DNA of 18,325 bases from UMGS1590 sp036303105 (lineage in GTDB: Bacteria > Bacillota > Peptococcia > Peptococcales > Peptococcaceae). Position 1 is the stretch's first letter; every line of letters begins with the position of its first letter. Positions 1 to 7,184 of this stretch are shown in pieces. The notes under the pieces were generated by a model. It did not search any database, was not told the DNA's origin, and saw nothing but the letters and a program-made list of their open reading frames with translations. The position numbers were made by a program, and so were the translations under genes. The stretch spans positions 1-18,325 of the forward strand of contig JAXJBF010000144.1 in the NCBI GenBank assembly GCA_036303105.1, in the 5' to 3' direction.

Positions 1-353
1 ATATTATGCCTGCGCTGCTTATTATGCTTGCCAGCTTAATCTTTAACATCGGCATGATCATCTATATTGCCTTGTTTTCAGGTCAAACGGAGTTGCTTGG
101 TGTTTGTGGGACAGCAGTGGCTTTTTCCTTGGGCTATTACTATTGCATGCTGTTCTTTTTGGGTACGGTCACTACGATCACGGAATGGGATCATATCCTT
201 GCTTCAAGCTGGATGAAGATCCGAACAATGTTTACGTTCCCGTTATTTATGTTCACTTATGTACCAATTGCCATTGTGGCATTGTTTAAAAAAGTAGAAT
301 GGACGCCAATTGAACACACTGTGGTAAAATCTATTGAAGATATGAAACGATAA
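1..353 (+). CDS. C-terminal fragment of a membrane glycosyltransferase (family 2 type)
   Basis: The reading frame is open to the left edge of the window, so this is the tail of a gene that begins upstream. The ATG at position 6 is probably internal. About 116 residues are visible. They contain two or three hydrophobic segments, then a cluster with aromatic, Thr, Tyr and Pro residues (FTYVPIAIVALFKK), and a short basic/acidic end with a WTPIEHT motif. A Trp-x-Pro-Ile-x-His motif just after the last membrane span is typical of the C terminus of processive, membrane-embedded family 2 glycosyltransferases (COG1215, relatives of polysaccharide synthases). The catalytic domain lies outside the window, so the substrate cannot be told. 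A strong terminator follows directly. The family call is an inference from the tail only. Confidence 0.6.
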   Translation, partial: IMPALLIMLASLIFNIGMIIYIALFSGQTELLGVCGTAVAFSLGYYYCMLFFLGTVTTITEWDHILASSWMKIRTMFTFPLFMFTYVPIAIVALFKKVEWTPIEHTVVKSIEDMKR

Positions 354-357
354 ATTT

Positions 358-404
358 AAACTGATCAAGCCATTGACGTTGTCGTGGCATTGATCAGTTT
401 TTTA
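358..404 (+). terminator. Rho-independent terminator after the glycosyltransferase
   Basis: The arms AAACTGATCAA (358-368) and TTGATCAGTTT (390-400) are perfectly complementary. The stem is extended inward by GCCA/TGGC with one bulged A, and the loop is 12 nt. A run of six T ends the structure at 403. Confidence 0.9.
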
Positions 405-413
405 ATTTATAAT
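385..413 (+). promoter_or_regulatory. possible promoter for the phosphoesterase gene
   Basis: A perfect -10 hexamer TATAAT lies at 408-413. The hexamer 17 bases upstream (TGGCAT, 385-390) is a poor -35 box and falls inside the terminator hairpin. Some promoter is needed here because the upstream terminator is strong. An isolated SD-like GGAGGT at 414-419 has no start codon at proper spacing. The call rests mainly on the -10 box. Confidence 0.4.
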
Positions 414-457
414 GGAGGTAAGAAATCAGGGAGCATAAAGCAAATAAGGAGGTTCAT

Positions 458-1294
458 ATGAACATAGGATGGAGTTGCGCTGGTTTGGCTCTTACGATGG
501 CGAGCCTGCCGCTAAAAAAATGGACAAACTATGAAGCTAAAATTACTCGTCATACCATCGAAGACCCAGCTTGGAATGGAAATAGGCGATTGCGCATTGC
601 GTTAATATCTGATTTTCATGATGGGGATGGCATATGGAGCGGTCGTGCGTTGGCACGTTTGGTTCGCAAAGAGCAAGTAGATATGATCTTCCTTGTGGGC
701 GATTTTTTTGAACCAGGACGTGATGGTTTTGAAGCACTCACTTTTTTAGATGGTGTTTGTCAATGGCGGCCAATATACTATGTCAGTGGCAATCATGATG
801 AAGGCATGCCGGATTACGATCTATTGAAAAATGACATTGCTCGATTTTTTGGTGTTCATGTTTTGGACAATCGTAAAATTCGTGTACGTGTCCATGGAAC
901 ATGGATTGAAATTTTTGGTGTAAGAGATCACACTGCTTATGCCAATGAAGATTTGTGGTTGTGGGATATTCAGCAACTCCTAAAACAGGATCGTGTTTGT
1001 TCGCATGAAGAGTACAGGGTATTGCTATGCCACAGACCAGAACAGACAGCGTTGTTTGACCAGCTGAATGAGAATATTGTTTTTTGTGGGCATGCTCATG
1101 GCGGACAGTGGCGCTTAAAAGGACAGGGCCTTTTTGCGCCGGGACAGGGTGTTTTTCCACGTTACACAAAGGGAATCTACAAGCGAGGCAAACGTTTGCC
1201 TTATCATTTGGTGGTTGGTAGCGGCTTTGCCATAGATCCTATGATTCCGCGTATTAATAATCAACCTGAATTGGTTATTGTCGATATTGTGTAA
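458..1294 (+). CDS. metallophosphoesterase, YkuE-like calcineurin family
   Basis: A 278-residue protein with the full set of metal-binding motifs of the calcineurin-like phosphoesterase superfamily, in order: DFH at D52-H54, GD at D82, GNHD at N112-D114, a lone His at H192, and GHAH at H212-H214. The C-terminal pattern (GIYKRG, then VVGSGFA and PRINNQPELVIV) matches the YkuE/UDP-2,3-diacylglucosamine-hydrolase-like branch, which is membrane-associated. The first 20 residues are hydrophobic and end in basic residues, consistent with a membrane anchor or uncleaved signal. The ATG has an excellent SD (AAGGAGG, 446-452). The reaction is hydrolysis of a phosphoester with a di-metal centre; the natural substrate is not known. 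The gene stands alone between a terminator and the lctP promoter, and I see no clear terminator of its own. Confidence 0.88.
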   Translation: MNIGWSCAGLALTMASLPLKKWTNYEAKITRHTIEDPAWNGNRRLRIALISDFHDGDGIWSGRALARLVRKEQVDMIFLVGDFFEPGRDGFEALTFLDGVCQWRPIYYVSGNHDEGMPDYDLLKNDIARFFGVHVLDNRKIRVRVHGTWIEIFGVRDHTAYANEDLWLWDIQQLLKQDRVCSHEEYRVLLCHRPEQTALFDQLNENIVFCGHAHGGQWRLKGQGLFAPGQGVFPRYTKGIYKRGKRLPYHLVVGSGFAIDPMIPRINNQPELVIVDIV

Positions 1295-1307
1295 TTGTAA
1301 AGAAAAA

Positions 1308-1346
1308 TGTTGGAATTTACACAATTAATGTGGAAATTTACATAAT
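1308..1346 (+). repeat. pair of 18-bp direct repeats upstream of lctP, possible operator
   Basis: TGTTGGAATTTACACAAT (1308-1325) and TGTGGAAATTTACATAAT (1329-1346) agree at 15 of 18 positions and start 21 bp apart, two helical turns, so they face the same side of DNA. They lie 71-109 bp upstream of the lctP -35 box. The interval also holds inverted half-sites (CACA and TGTG around ATTAA), and ATTGTGTAA at the end of the phosphoesterase gene is an inverted partner of TTTACACAAT (1316-1325). The placement suits binding sites for an activator or for a regulator of lactate use. No regulator gene is in view. Confidence 0.5.
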
Positions 1347-1416
1347 GTTAATAAAATTGTGAGAAAGTATTTATTTTTGTATAAGTTTTTTTTGGGTAAA
1401 AGAAGTAAAATTTATC

Positions 1417-1444
1417 TTGTAACATGCCTTTTATAGGGTATACT
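1417..1444 (+). promoter_or_regulatory. sigma-A type promoter of lctP
   Basis: The -35 box is TTGTAA (1417-1422) and the -10 box TATACT (1439-1444), with a 16-bp spacer. This predicts transcription from about 1451 and a leader of about 42 nt that contains the lctP ribosome binding site. Confidence 0.7.
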
Positions 1445-1492
1445 GAGTTGGTGAGAATTTTTCAGAGTAATTAAAAAAGAGGAGGTAACAAA

Positions 1493-3175
1493 TTGTACGC
1501 TATAATTGCTTTTATTCCAATTATTCTTACAATCGTCTTAATGACCGGTTTCTCTTGGTCTGCAAAGCGTGCACTGCCATTGGCCTGGGCATTGACGGCA
1601 ATCTTCGCAATTGCCCTTTGGAAGATGTCTTTGCTTCATGCTTTCGCTTATACCATCACCGGTTTCTTAAGCGCCATTGAAACACTTGTTATTATTTTCG
1701 GTGCTATCCTGATCATGAACACCTTGTCCAGATCTGGTGCGATGTCTGCTATCAACCGTATGTTCAACGGTATTACCGCTGACGCACGTTTGCAGGCTAT
1801 CATTATCGGGTATGTATTCAGTGCTTTCATTGAAGGGGCTGCTGGTTTCGGTACACCAGCTGCACTCTGTGCACCTTTGCTGATCAGCTTAGGGTTCCCT
1901 CCATTGGCAGCAGCTGTTGTAACCTTGCAGTATAACACCGTTCCAGGTTGCTTCGGTGCTGCAGGTACTCCTACCAATACCGCATTTATCACGGTTCAGG
2001 AATCTTTAAGTTCTCTGTCAAACCCTGATGCATGGCGTATGGCGCTGACTCAATGGACTGCTATTCCAATGGCGATTGAAACACCAGTTATCATCATCGT
2101 TGGTATCGCTTTCTTGACCAAATTCTTTGGTAAGAACAGAAAGTTCAGTGATGTTATTCCTGTTATTCCATTCATCATCTTTACTTCTGTTGTGTTCGAT
2201 GTATTCTTCCTTTTAATCGCATTCTTCGTAGGTCCAGAATTGACAGCCCTTGTTCCTGCTGTTATCACTCTGTTCGTAACGATGGCTGCAGCTAAGAAAG
2301 GTTTCCTCGTTCCAAAAGAAGTATGGACCTTTGATTCTAAAGACAAATGGGACAAGAGCTGGTTGTCTAACGCACCTGTTGCTGCTCCTAAGACCAGTGA
2401 CATGTCCATGATTAAGGCTTGGCTCCCATATGTTCTCATTGCAATCATCCTCGTTGGTACTCGTGTGGCTCAGACTCAGGGAGCTGAATGGGCTTCTGCT
2501 CTCCAGAGCTTCACCATCGGTACTGGTGAAAGCGGCATCATTTTTGGTCAGGATTGGAACTATGCATTGTTGTGGAGTCCAGGTACCATCTTTATTGTCG
2601 TAGCAATTTTCACCTTCTTCTTCCATGGTATGAAGAGCTCTGATATTAAAGGGTCTATCACAGATACCTTCCATCAGATTTCTGCTGCATCTATTGCATT
2701 GCTCTTTGGTGTGGCCATGGTTAACCTGTTCCGCTTCACAAACATTGACTCCATCACCATGACTGGGGTTTCTCCACAGGCACAGGAATCCATGCTTCTT
2801 GTAATGGCTGAAGCACTTGCTTCTGTTGCTGGTAACGCTTTCGTTGTTATCTCACCATTTATCGGTGTATTGGGTGCATTCATGTCCGGTTCTAATACCG
2901 TTTCTAACACCCTGTTCGCATCTTTGCAGTTTGAAACTGCATCCATGCTGCATATGCCTGAAGTTCTCATCGTTGCGCTGCAGAACATGGGCGGCGGTAT
3001 TGGTCACATGATTTGTGTCAATGCGGTTGTCTCCGTATGTGCAACAACAGGTTCGATTGGTAATGAAGGTCGAATCATGAAGATGAACCTTGCTGCGTGC
3101 GCGATTATGTGTATTGTGGCTGTCATTGTTGTTGGCGGGTTCATTATTATGGGTGTCAATCCGATGCCTCTATAA
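1493..3175 (+). CDS. lctP: L-lactate permease
   Basis: A 560-residue, very hydrophobic protein of the lactate permease family (LctP/GlcA), the normal length for it. These proteins sit in the cytoplasmic membrane with about 12-14 spans and move lactate (sometimes glycolate) with protons. Diagnostic stretches are visible: EGAAGFGTPAA near residue 114, followed by the PLAAAVVTLQYN and PGCFGAAGTPT region, and GAFMSGSNTVSNTLF near residue 461. The start is a TTG, chosen because GGAGGT (1481-1486) lies 7 nt upstream and no other start fits. Codon choice is strongly biased (TTC, ATC, AAC, GGT), suggesting high expression. The gene has its own promoter and terminator and no lactate dehydrogenase genes beside it. 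In an anaerobe it may serve lactate uptake as an energy source. Whether the transported substrate is lactate alone cannot be told. Confidence 0.95.
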   Translation: MYAIIAFIPIILTIVLMTGFSWSAKRALPLAWALTAIFAIALWKMSLLHAFAYTITGFLSAIETLVIIFGAILIMNTLSRSGAMSAINRMFNGITADARLQAIIIGYVFSAFIEGAAGFGTPAALCAPLLISLGFPPLAAAVVTLQYNTVPGCFGAAGTPTNTAFITVQESLSSLSNPDAWRMALTQWTAIPMAIETPVIIIVGIAFLTKFFGKNRKFSDVIPVIPFIIFTSVVFDVFFLLIAFFVGPELTALVPAVITLFVTMAAAKKGFLVPKEVWTFDSKDKWDKSWLSNAPVAAPKTSDMSMIKAWLPYVLIAIILVGTRVAQTQGAEWASALQSFTIGTGESGIIFGQDWNYALLWSPGTIFIVVAIFTFFFHGMKSSDIKGSITDTFHQISAASIALLFGVAMVNLFRFTNIDSITMTGVSPQAQESMLLVMAEALASVAGNAFVVISPFIGVLGAFMSGSNTVSNTLFASLQFETASMLHMPEVLIVALQNMGGGIGHMICVNAVVSVCATTGSIGNEGRIMKMNLAACAIMCIVAVIVVGGFIIMGVNPMPL

Positions 3176-3196
3176 TTGCTCGAAGCTAAATATTTT

Positions 3197-3232
3197 ATCG
3201 CTCGCTTGAATGTTCAGGCGAGCGATTTTTTT
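3197..3232 (+). terminator. Rho-independent terminator after lctP
   Basis: ATCGCTCGC (3197-3205) pairs with GCGAGCGAT (3218-3226), and the stem continues inward through TTGAA/TTCAG with one G-T pair. Seven T follow (3226-3232). Confidence 0.93.
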
Positions 3233-3281
3233 AGAACAAAAATACATAAGAGAATATTTGATGATGAAAAAACTTTAGATA

Positions 3282-3310
3282 ATGACAAACCCACGTGTAA
3301 GTGATATAAT
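3282..3310 (+). promoter_or_regulatory. strong promoter of glnN
   Basis: The -35 box is ATGACA (3282-3287, one base from TTGACA), the spacer is 17 bp, and the -10 box is a perfect TATAAT (3305-3310) with the extended TGn element at 3302-3304. Predicted start is near 3317, giving a leader of about 95 nt. Confidence 0.8.
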
Positions 3311-3348
3311 CTTTGTATTGTGTATGTATGCGCATGTCTGAATAAAAA

Positions 3349-3384
3349 AAGCAGTACTTTCCTGCTTGGTCAAGGATGGGTACT
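3349..3384 (+). other. glnN leader with two mutually exclusive hairpins
   Basis: In the untranslated leader AAGCAG can pair with CTGCTT across a 7-nt loop (about 3349-3367). Alternatively CAGTAC (about 3352-3357) can pair with GTACTG (3379-3384). The two helices share the CAG bases and exclude each other. No T-run follows either, so this would not be a standard terminator switch. It does not match a riboswitch class I recognise. It may be chance. Confidence 0.3.
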
Positions 3385-3411
3385 GTAATCAAGAATAAGA
3401 GAGGAAAGAGC

Positions 3412-5499
3412 ATGAAAGAAAATTTCTTGGATATTTATGCATCTGATGTGTTTAGTGATGCAGTGATGCGAGAACGTCTGCCAAAAAAAGTATATCAGTC
3501 ATTGAAGGCAACCATTCAGACTGGATCTGATTTGGATCCGCAAATTGCTGATGTTGTTGCTTCGGCAATGAAAGACTGGGCTGTGGAAAAAGGAGCTACG
3601 CATTTTGCGCATTGGTTCCATCCGTTGACAGGCACAACAGCAGAGAAGCATGACAGTTTTCTTTCTCCTCAGAGCGATCGTTCCGCGATCCTTGAATTCT
3701 CCGGGAAGAATTTGGTTGTAGGTGAACCAGATGCGTCTTCTTTTCCATCTGGCGGTTTAAGAGATACCTTTGAAGCAAGAGGGTATACCACATGGGATCC
3801 AACTTCTCCTGCTTTTGTAAAGGATGGGTCCTTGTATATCCCAACCATTTTTATTTCTTACAATGGTTATGTTTTGGATAAAAAGACACCTCTTCTGCGT
3901 TCAATGGCACTTGTAAGCCGGGAAGCGCTTCGTATCTTGCATCTTTTTGGCGATGATATGACGAAGCGTGTAACCCCTTCGATGGGCGCTGAGCAGGAAT
4001 ACTTCCTTGTTAAGCAGGATCTTTTCAAGAAACGTGAAGATCTTGTTGTTTGCGGACGTACGCTTTTTGGCGCGCCTGCACCAAAAGGACAAGAATTCTC
4101 TGATCATTATTTTGGTGCGATTAGCACTGAAGTGGCTTCATTTATGAAAGATGCAGACGAAACCCTTTGGCGTATGGGCGTGCCTGTTAAGATGAAACAT
4201 TCTGAAGTAGCTCCTTGCCAGTTTGAAATTGTACCAAATTATGATTCTTGCAACGTTGCAAATGACCAGAATCAGCTTTTGATGGCTACGCTTCAAGAAG
4301 TGGCCAGAAAGCATGGCTTTGAATGCCTGCTTCATGAAAAGCCATTTGAAGGCATCAATGGCTCAGGTAAGCATATCAACTGGTCGTTGAGCACCGATGG
4401 CGGAGAAAATCTTCTTAGCCCAGGCTCTACAGCCATGGAAAATGCGCGTTTCTTGCTGTTTGTTTGTGCAATGATTCACGCTTTGGACGAATACCCTGAA
4501 TTGCTGCGCTTGACGATTGCCAGTGCTGGCAACGATCATCGTCTTGGCGGTCATGAAGCGCCTCCAGCAATTCTGAGCGTTTTCTTAGGCAAGGAATTGA
4601 CGGATATTCTTGAAAACTTCGAGGCTGGTGAAAAGTATAATACTGCAGGCAAAGGGTACATAGAACTGGGTGTGAATACATTACCACCATTGCCACAGGA
4701 TATTTCTGACAGAAACAGAACATCTCCATTTGCGTTTACTGGGAATAAATTTGAATTCCGTATGCCGGGATCTTCCATGTCGACTGCAGGTCCAAACATT
4801 GCTTTAAATACCGCTGTAGGTGATATTTTACATGGCTATGCAGATCGTCTTGAAGCGGCTGATGATTTCTTGGCTGAACTTAATAAGCTGGTTCGTGAAG
4901 AAGTGCAGGCGCATAAACGTGTTATCTTTAATGGTAATAACTATTCTGATGAATGGGTAAAAGAAGCAGAACGTCGTGGTTTGCCAAATCTGGAAAATGC
5001 AGTAGAAGCTTTTCCTAAGTATGTTGAACCAAAGAATCTGAATCTTTTTGTTCGTAATGGAATCTATTCTGAAGAAGAAGTATACTCCCGCATGGAAATT
5101 CATTTGGCAACATATAGCCGAACCATTAATATTGAAGCGCTTACCATGATCGAAATGTCAAAGAAAGACATCATTCCATGTGTATTGCGTTATGAAAATA
5201 TGCTGGCGCGTCTATTAGCCAATAAAAAGTCTATTGGTTTAGATATTAAAAATACTGTAGAATACGGCATTATTAATGATCTTTCAGATGCTTTGAGCGA
5301 ATTGCATAAAGCCCTGACTGTTTTGGAAACTGAACTTGCTGTAGCACAAAAGGAAGAGAACCTTGAAAGCCAGGCGCGTATTTATCAAGGTAAAGTGCTT
5401 TCTGCAATGAATAATTTGCGTTTCTATACAGACCGCATTGAACCGATGGTTGACGAATGGGGCATTCCTGACTATACTGCGTTGCTTCTTGGTTGCTAA
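3412..5499 (+). CDS. glnN: glutamine synthetase, type III
   Basis: A 695-residue glutamine synthetase of the large GSIII class (about 700 residues, against about 450 for GSI). It makes glutamine from glutamate, ammonia and ATP in the cytoplasm. The N terminus carries the GSIII-specific region with VMRERLPK. Active-site motifs are in order: GAEQEYF at 192-198, HSEVAPCQFE at 263-272, GINGSGKHINW from 314, NDHRLGGHEAPP from 374 and NRTSPFAFTGNKFEFR from 435. The start is the ATG at 3412, which has GAGGAAAG (3401-3408) upstream; an in-frame ATG at 3376 would add 12 residues but lacks a usable SD. The gene is monocistronic, with a strong promoter and a terminator. GSIII is known from Bacteroidota, Clostridia, Negativicutes and cyanobacteria. 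No nitrogen regulator is nearby. Confidence 0.96.
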   Translation: MKENFLDIYASDVFSDAVMRERLPKKVYQSLKATIQTGSDLDPQIADVVASAMKDWAVEKGATHFAHWFHPLTGTTAEKHDSFLSPQSDRSAILEFSGKNLVVGEPDASSFPSGGLRDTFEARGYTTWDPTSPAFVKDGSLYIPTIFISYNGYVLDKKTPLLRSMALVSREALRILHLFGDDMTKRVTPSMGAEQEYFLVKQDLFKKREDLVVCGRTLFGAPAPKGQEFSDHYFGAISTEVASFMKDADETLWRMGVPVKMKHSEVAPCQFEIVPNYDSCNVANDQNQLLMATLQEVARKHGFECLLHEKPFEGINGSGKHINWSLSTDGGENLLSPGSTAMENARFLLFVCAMIHALDEYPELLRLTIASAGNDHRLGGHEAPPAILSVFLGKELTDILENFEAGEKYNTAGKGYIELGVNTLPPLPQDISDRNRTSPFAFTGNKFEFRMPGSSMSTAGPNIALNTAVGDILHGYADRLEAADDFLAELNKLVREEVQAHKRVIFNGNNYSDEWVKEAERRGLPNLENAVEAFPKYVEPKNLNLFVRNGIYSEEEVYSRMEIHLATYSRTINIEALTMIEMSKKDIIPCVLRYENMLARLLANKKSIGLDIKNTVEYGIINDLSDALSELHKALTVLETELAVAQKEENLESQARIYQGKVLSAMNNLRFYTDRIEPMVDEWGIPDYTALLLGC

Positions 5500-5512
5500 T
5501 AATTAAATGATA

Positions 5513-5547
5513 AAAGAGGGGGAACTTACGGAGTTCCCTCTTCTTTT
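5513..5547 (+). terminator. Rho-independent terminator after glnN
   Basis: AAGAGG and GGAACT on the left arm pair with AGTTCC and CTCTT on the right, with a small bulge of extra G, closing on a 5-nt loop TACGG. A pyrimidine tail CTTTT follows. It lies only 34 nt before the murJ start, which leaves little room for a separate promoter. Confidence 0.8.
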
Positions 5548-5565
5548 GTGACTTTCATTGAGCGG

Positions 5566-5572
5566 AAAGGAG
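5566..5572 (+). promoter_or_regulatory. ribosome binding site deciding the murJ start
   Basis: AAAGGAG lies 9 nt before the TTG at 5582. A longer frame begins at a TTG at 5558 but this site would then be inside the coding region, and nothing SD-like precedes 5558. Confidence 0.75.
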
Positions 5573-5581
5573 CGTTCGGTT

Positions 5582-7156
5582 TTGGGCAATGCAAAGCTAA
5601 AGCGACGATCTTTGGCTCAAATCACTGGATTTTTGGTGATTATGAGCGCACTCTCACGTGTACTTGGCTATGTGCGTGAGATTGTTATGACCACTGTCTT
5701 TGGGCAAGGTTGGATGACGGATGCCTATAAGGCAGCCTTTTTAATACCTGATTTTCTCTACTTGATCCTGGTAGGTGGTGCTTTTTCAACAGCGTTTATA
5801 CCTGTTTTAAGTGAATATATTAATCGAGACCAAGAAGAGGAAGCCTGGCGTGTTGCAAGTACCATTTTTAATGCGATGCTTATTGCTGTGGTCATATTGA
5901 TGGGCTTTTTTTATGTGTCAGTACCATTTATTATGAACCATTTCCTTGCTGTTGGTTACGCAGAGGAAACAAAGGAATTGGCAATTTATTTAACACGCAT
6001 TATGCTGCTTCAAAGCTTTATGATGTGTTTGAGTGGGATCTGCCAGGGAATCTGTCATGTGTATCAACAATTTACAGCACCAGCAATCGGGTCGTTATTA
6101 TATAATATCGCGATTATTGTCTTTGGCCTTTGGCTGATGCCGAGCATTGGAATTACAGGTTTTGCGATTGGTGTAGTTGTTGGTAGTTATTTGAACTTTA
6201 TTGTTCATTTTCCAATTCTCTTAAAAATCGGCGTAAAGTGGATGCCTGTTTTGGATTTCAAGCATCCAGGCGTGCATGATTTTTTCAGGTTGGCGCTTCC
6301 TGTTGTTTTGGGATTGAGTGTGGTTTATCTCAATACATTTGTGACGCAGAATCTGGGCAGTCAGTTGGATGCCGGTACTGTTACAGCTCTTAACAATGCC
6401 AACCGTCTCATGCAATTGCCGATCGGGATTTTTGCGACGGCCATTGCCTCTGCGGTTTTCCCGGTATTGACCGAATTGATTGCAAAACGTGATATTCGCA
6501 TGTTTAAACGTAAACTTGTTGAAGGCATCAATCTGAATAATTTTATCCTTATTCCGGCCAGTGTTGGCTTGATGGTTGTAGCGGAGCCTTTGATTCGAGC
6601 ATTGTTTATGCAAGGCAAATTTACGGAGGAGAATGTTTCGATTACTGCTTCGGTGTTGGTCTTTTATTGCATAGGTATTTTGGGTTACAGCCAGCAGCAA
6701 ATTCTTAATCGTGGTATGTATGCGCTGAGAGATTCAAAGCGTGCAGTTGTGGTTAATACAATCATCATTGTTATTAACATTGTGTTGAGCATTTTGATGG
6801 TTGGGCCGTTCAAGGCGCAAGGTCTGGCGTTGGCTTACTCCATTGCAGGTCTCGTTTCCATGGTGCTGCTTTACATTTTTCTGTATCAAAAAGTTGGCGA
6901 CCTGGGCAGCAGTGAAATACTCAGTTCACTGTTTAAGATTATCGTGGCTTCGGTTGTAATGGGCGCTGGTGTATTGTTATTCTTACATTTCAGTGATTAC
7001 TTTATTGACATTACCTCTAAAAGTCAGCAACTCCTTGAGCTTTTCTTGGCAGTCTGTGTTGGCATTGTGATTTATATAGTAATGGCAGTGGTGCTTCGCA
7101 TCAAAGAGATGCAGGCCGCTGTTAATATGTTGAGACGAAAAATTCGTCGTGGATAA
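5582..7156 (+). CDS. murJ: lipid II flippase MurJ (MVF family)
   Basis: A 524-residue multi-pass membrane protein of the MOP exporter superfamily, matching the usual MurJ length and its 14 predicted spans. The N-terminal signature is clear: SRVLGYVREIV near residues 25-35, FGQGWMTDAYKAAFLIPDFL, then GGAFSTAFIPVLSEY. A second conserved block is NNANRLMQLPIGIFATAIASAVFPVL. MurJ flips the peptidoglycan precursor lipid II across the cytoplasmic membrane. The start is a TTG placed by its SD (5566-5572). The protein ends in a basic tail, RRKIRRG. Only 28 nt separate it from lepA, so the two are likely co-transcribed. No promoter is visible between the glnN terminator and the start, so expression may come from read-through or from a promoter inside glnN. 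Amongst related families, SpoVB/RfbX transporters are the main alternative, but the signature favours MurJ. Confidence 0.92.
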   Translation: MGNAKLKRRSLAQITGFLVIMSALSRVLGYVREIVMTTVFGQGWMTDAYKAAFLIPDFLYLILVGGAFSTAFIPVLSEYINRDQEEEAWRVASTIFNAMLIAVVILMGFFYVSVPFIMNHFLAVGYAEETKELAIYLTRIMLLQSFMMCLSGICQGICHVYQQFTAPAIGSLLYNIAIIVFGLWLMPSIGITGFAIGVVVGSYLNFIVHFPILLKIGVKWMPVLDFKHPGVHDFFRLALPVVLGLSVVYLNTFVTQNLGSQLDAGTVTALNNANRLMQLPIGIFATAIASAVFPVLTELIAKRDIRMFKRKLVEGINLNNFILIPASVGLMVVAEPLIRALFMQGKFTEENVSITASVLVFYCIGILGYSQQQILNRGMYALRDSKRAVVVNTIIIVINIVLSILMVGPFKAQGLALAYSIAGLVSMVLLYIFLYQKVGDLGSSEILSSLFKIIVASVVMGAGVLLFLHFSDYFIDITSKSQQLLELFLAVCVGIVIYIVMAVVLRIKEMQAAVNMLRRKIRRG

Positions 7157-7184
7157 ATAGATTAATGAAAGAAAGGAGAAGCAT

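Noticed and set aside
1286..1325. ATTGTGTAA with TTTACACAAT as a terminator for the phosphoesterase gene
   Set aside because: The loop is about 22 nt, the stem is AT-rich, and no T-run follows. It is more likely part of the repeat/operator region or chance.
3376..3411. Upstream ATG that would lengthen glnN by 12 residues
   Set aside because: No properly spaced SD before it, while the ATG at 3412 has GAGGAAAG at 7-nt spacing and gives the usual GSIII start.
5558..5581. Upstream TTG for murJ
   Set aside because: The clear SD (5566-5572) would lie inside the coding region, and nothing SD-like precedes 5558.
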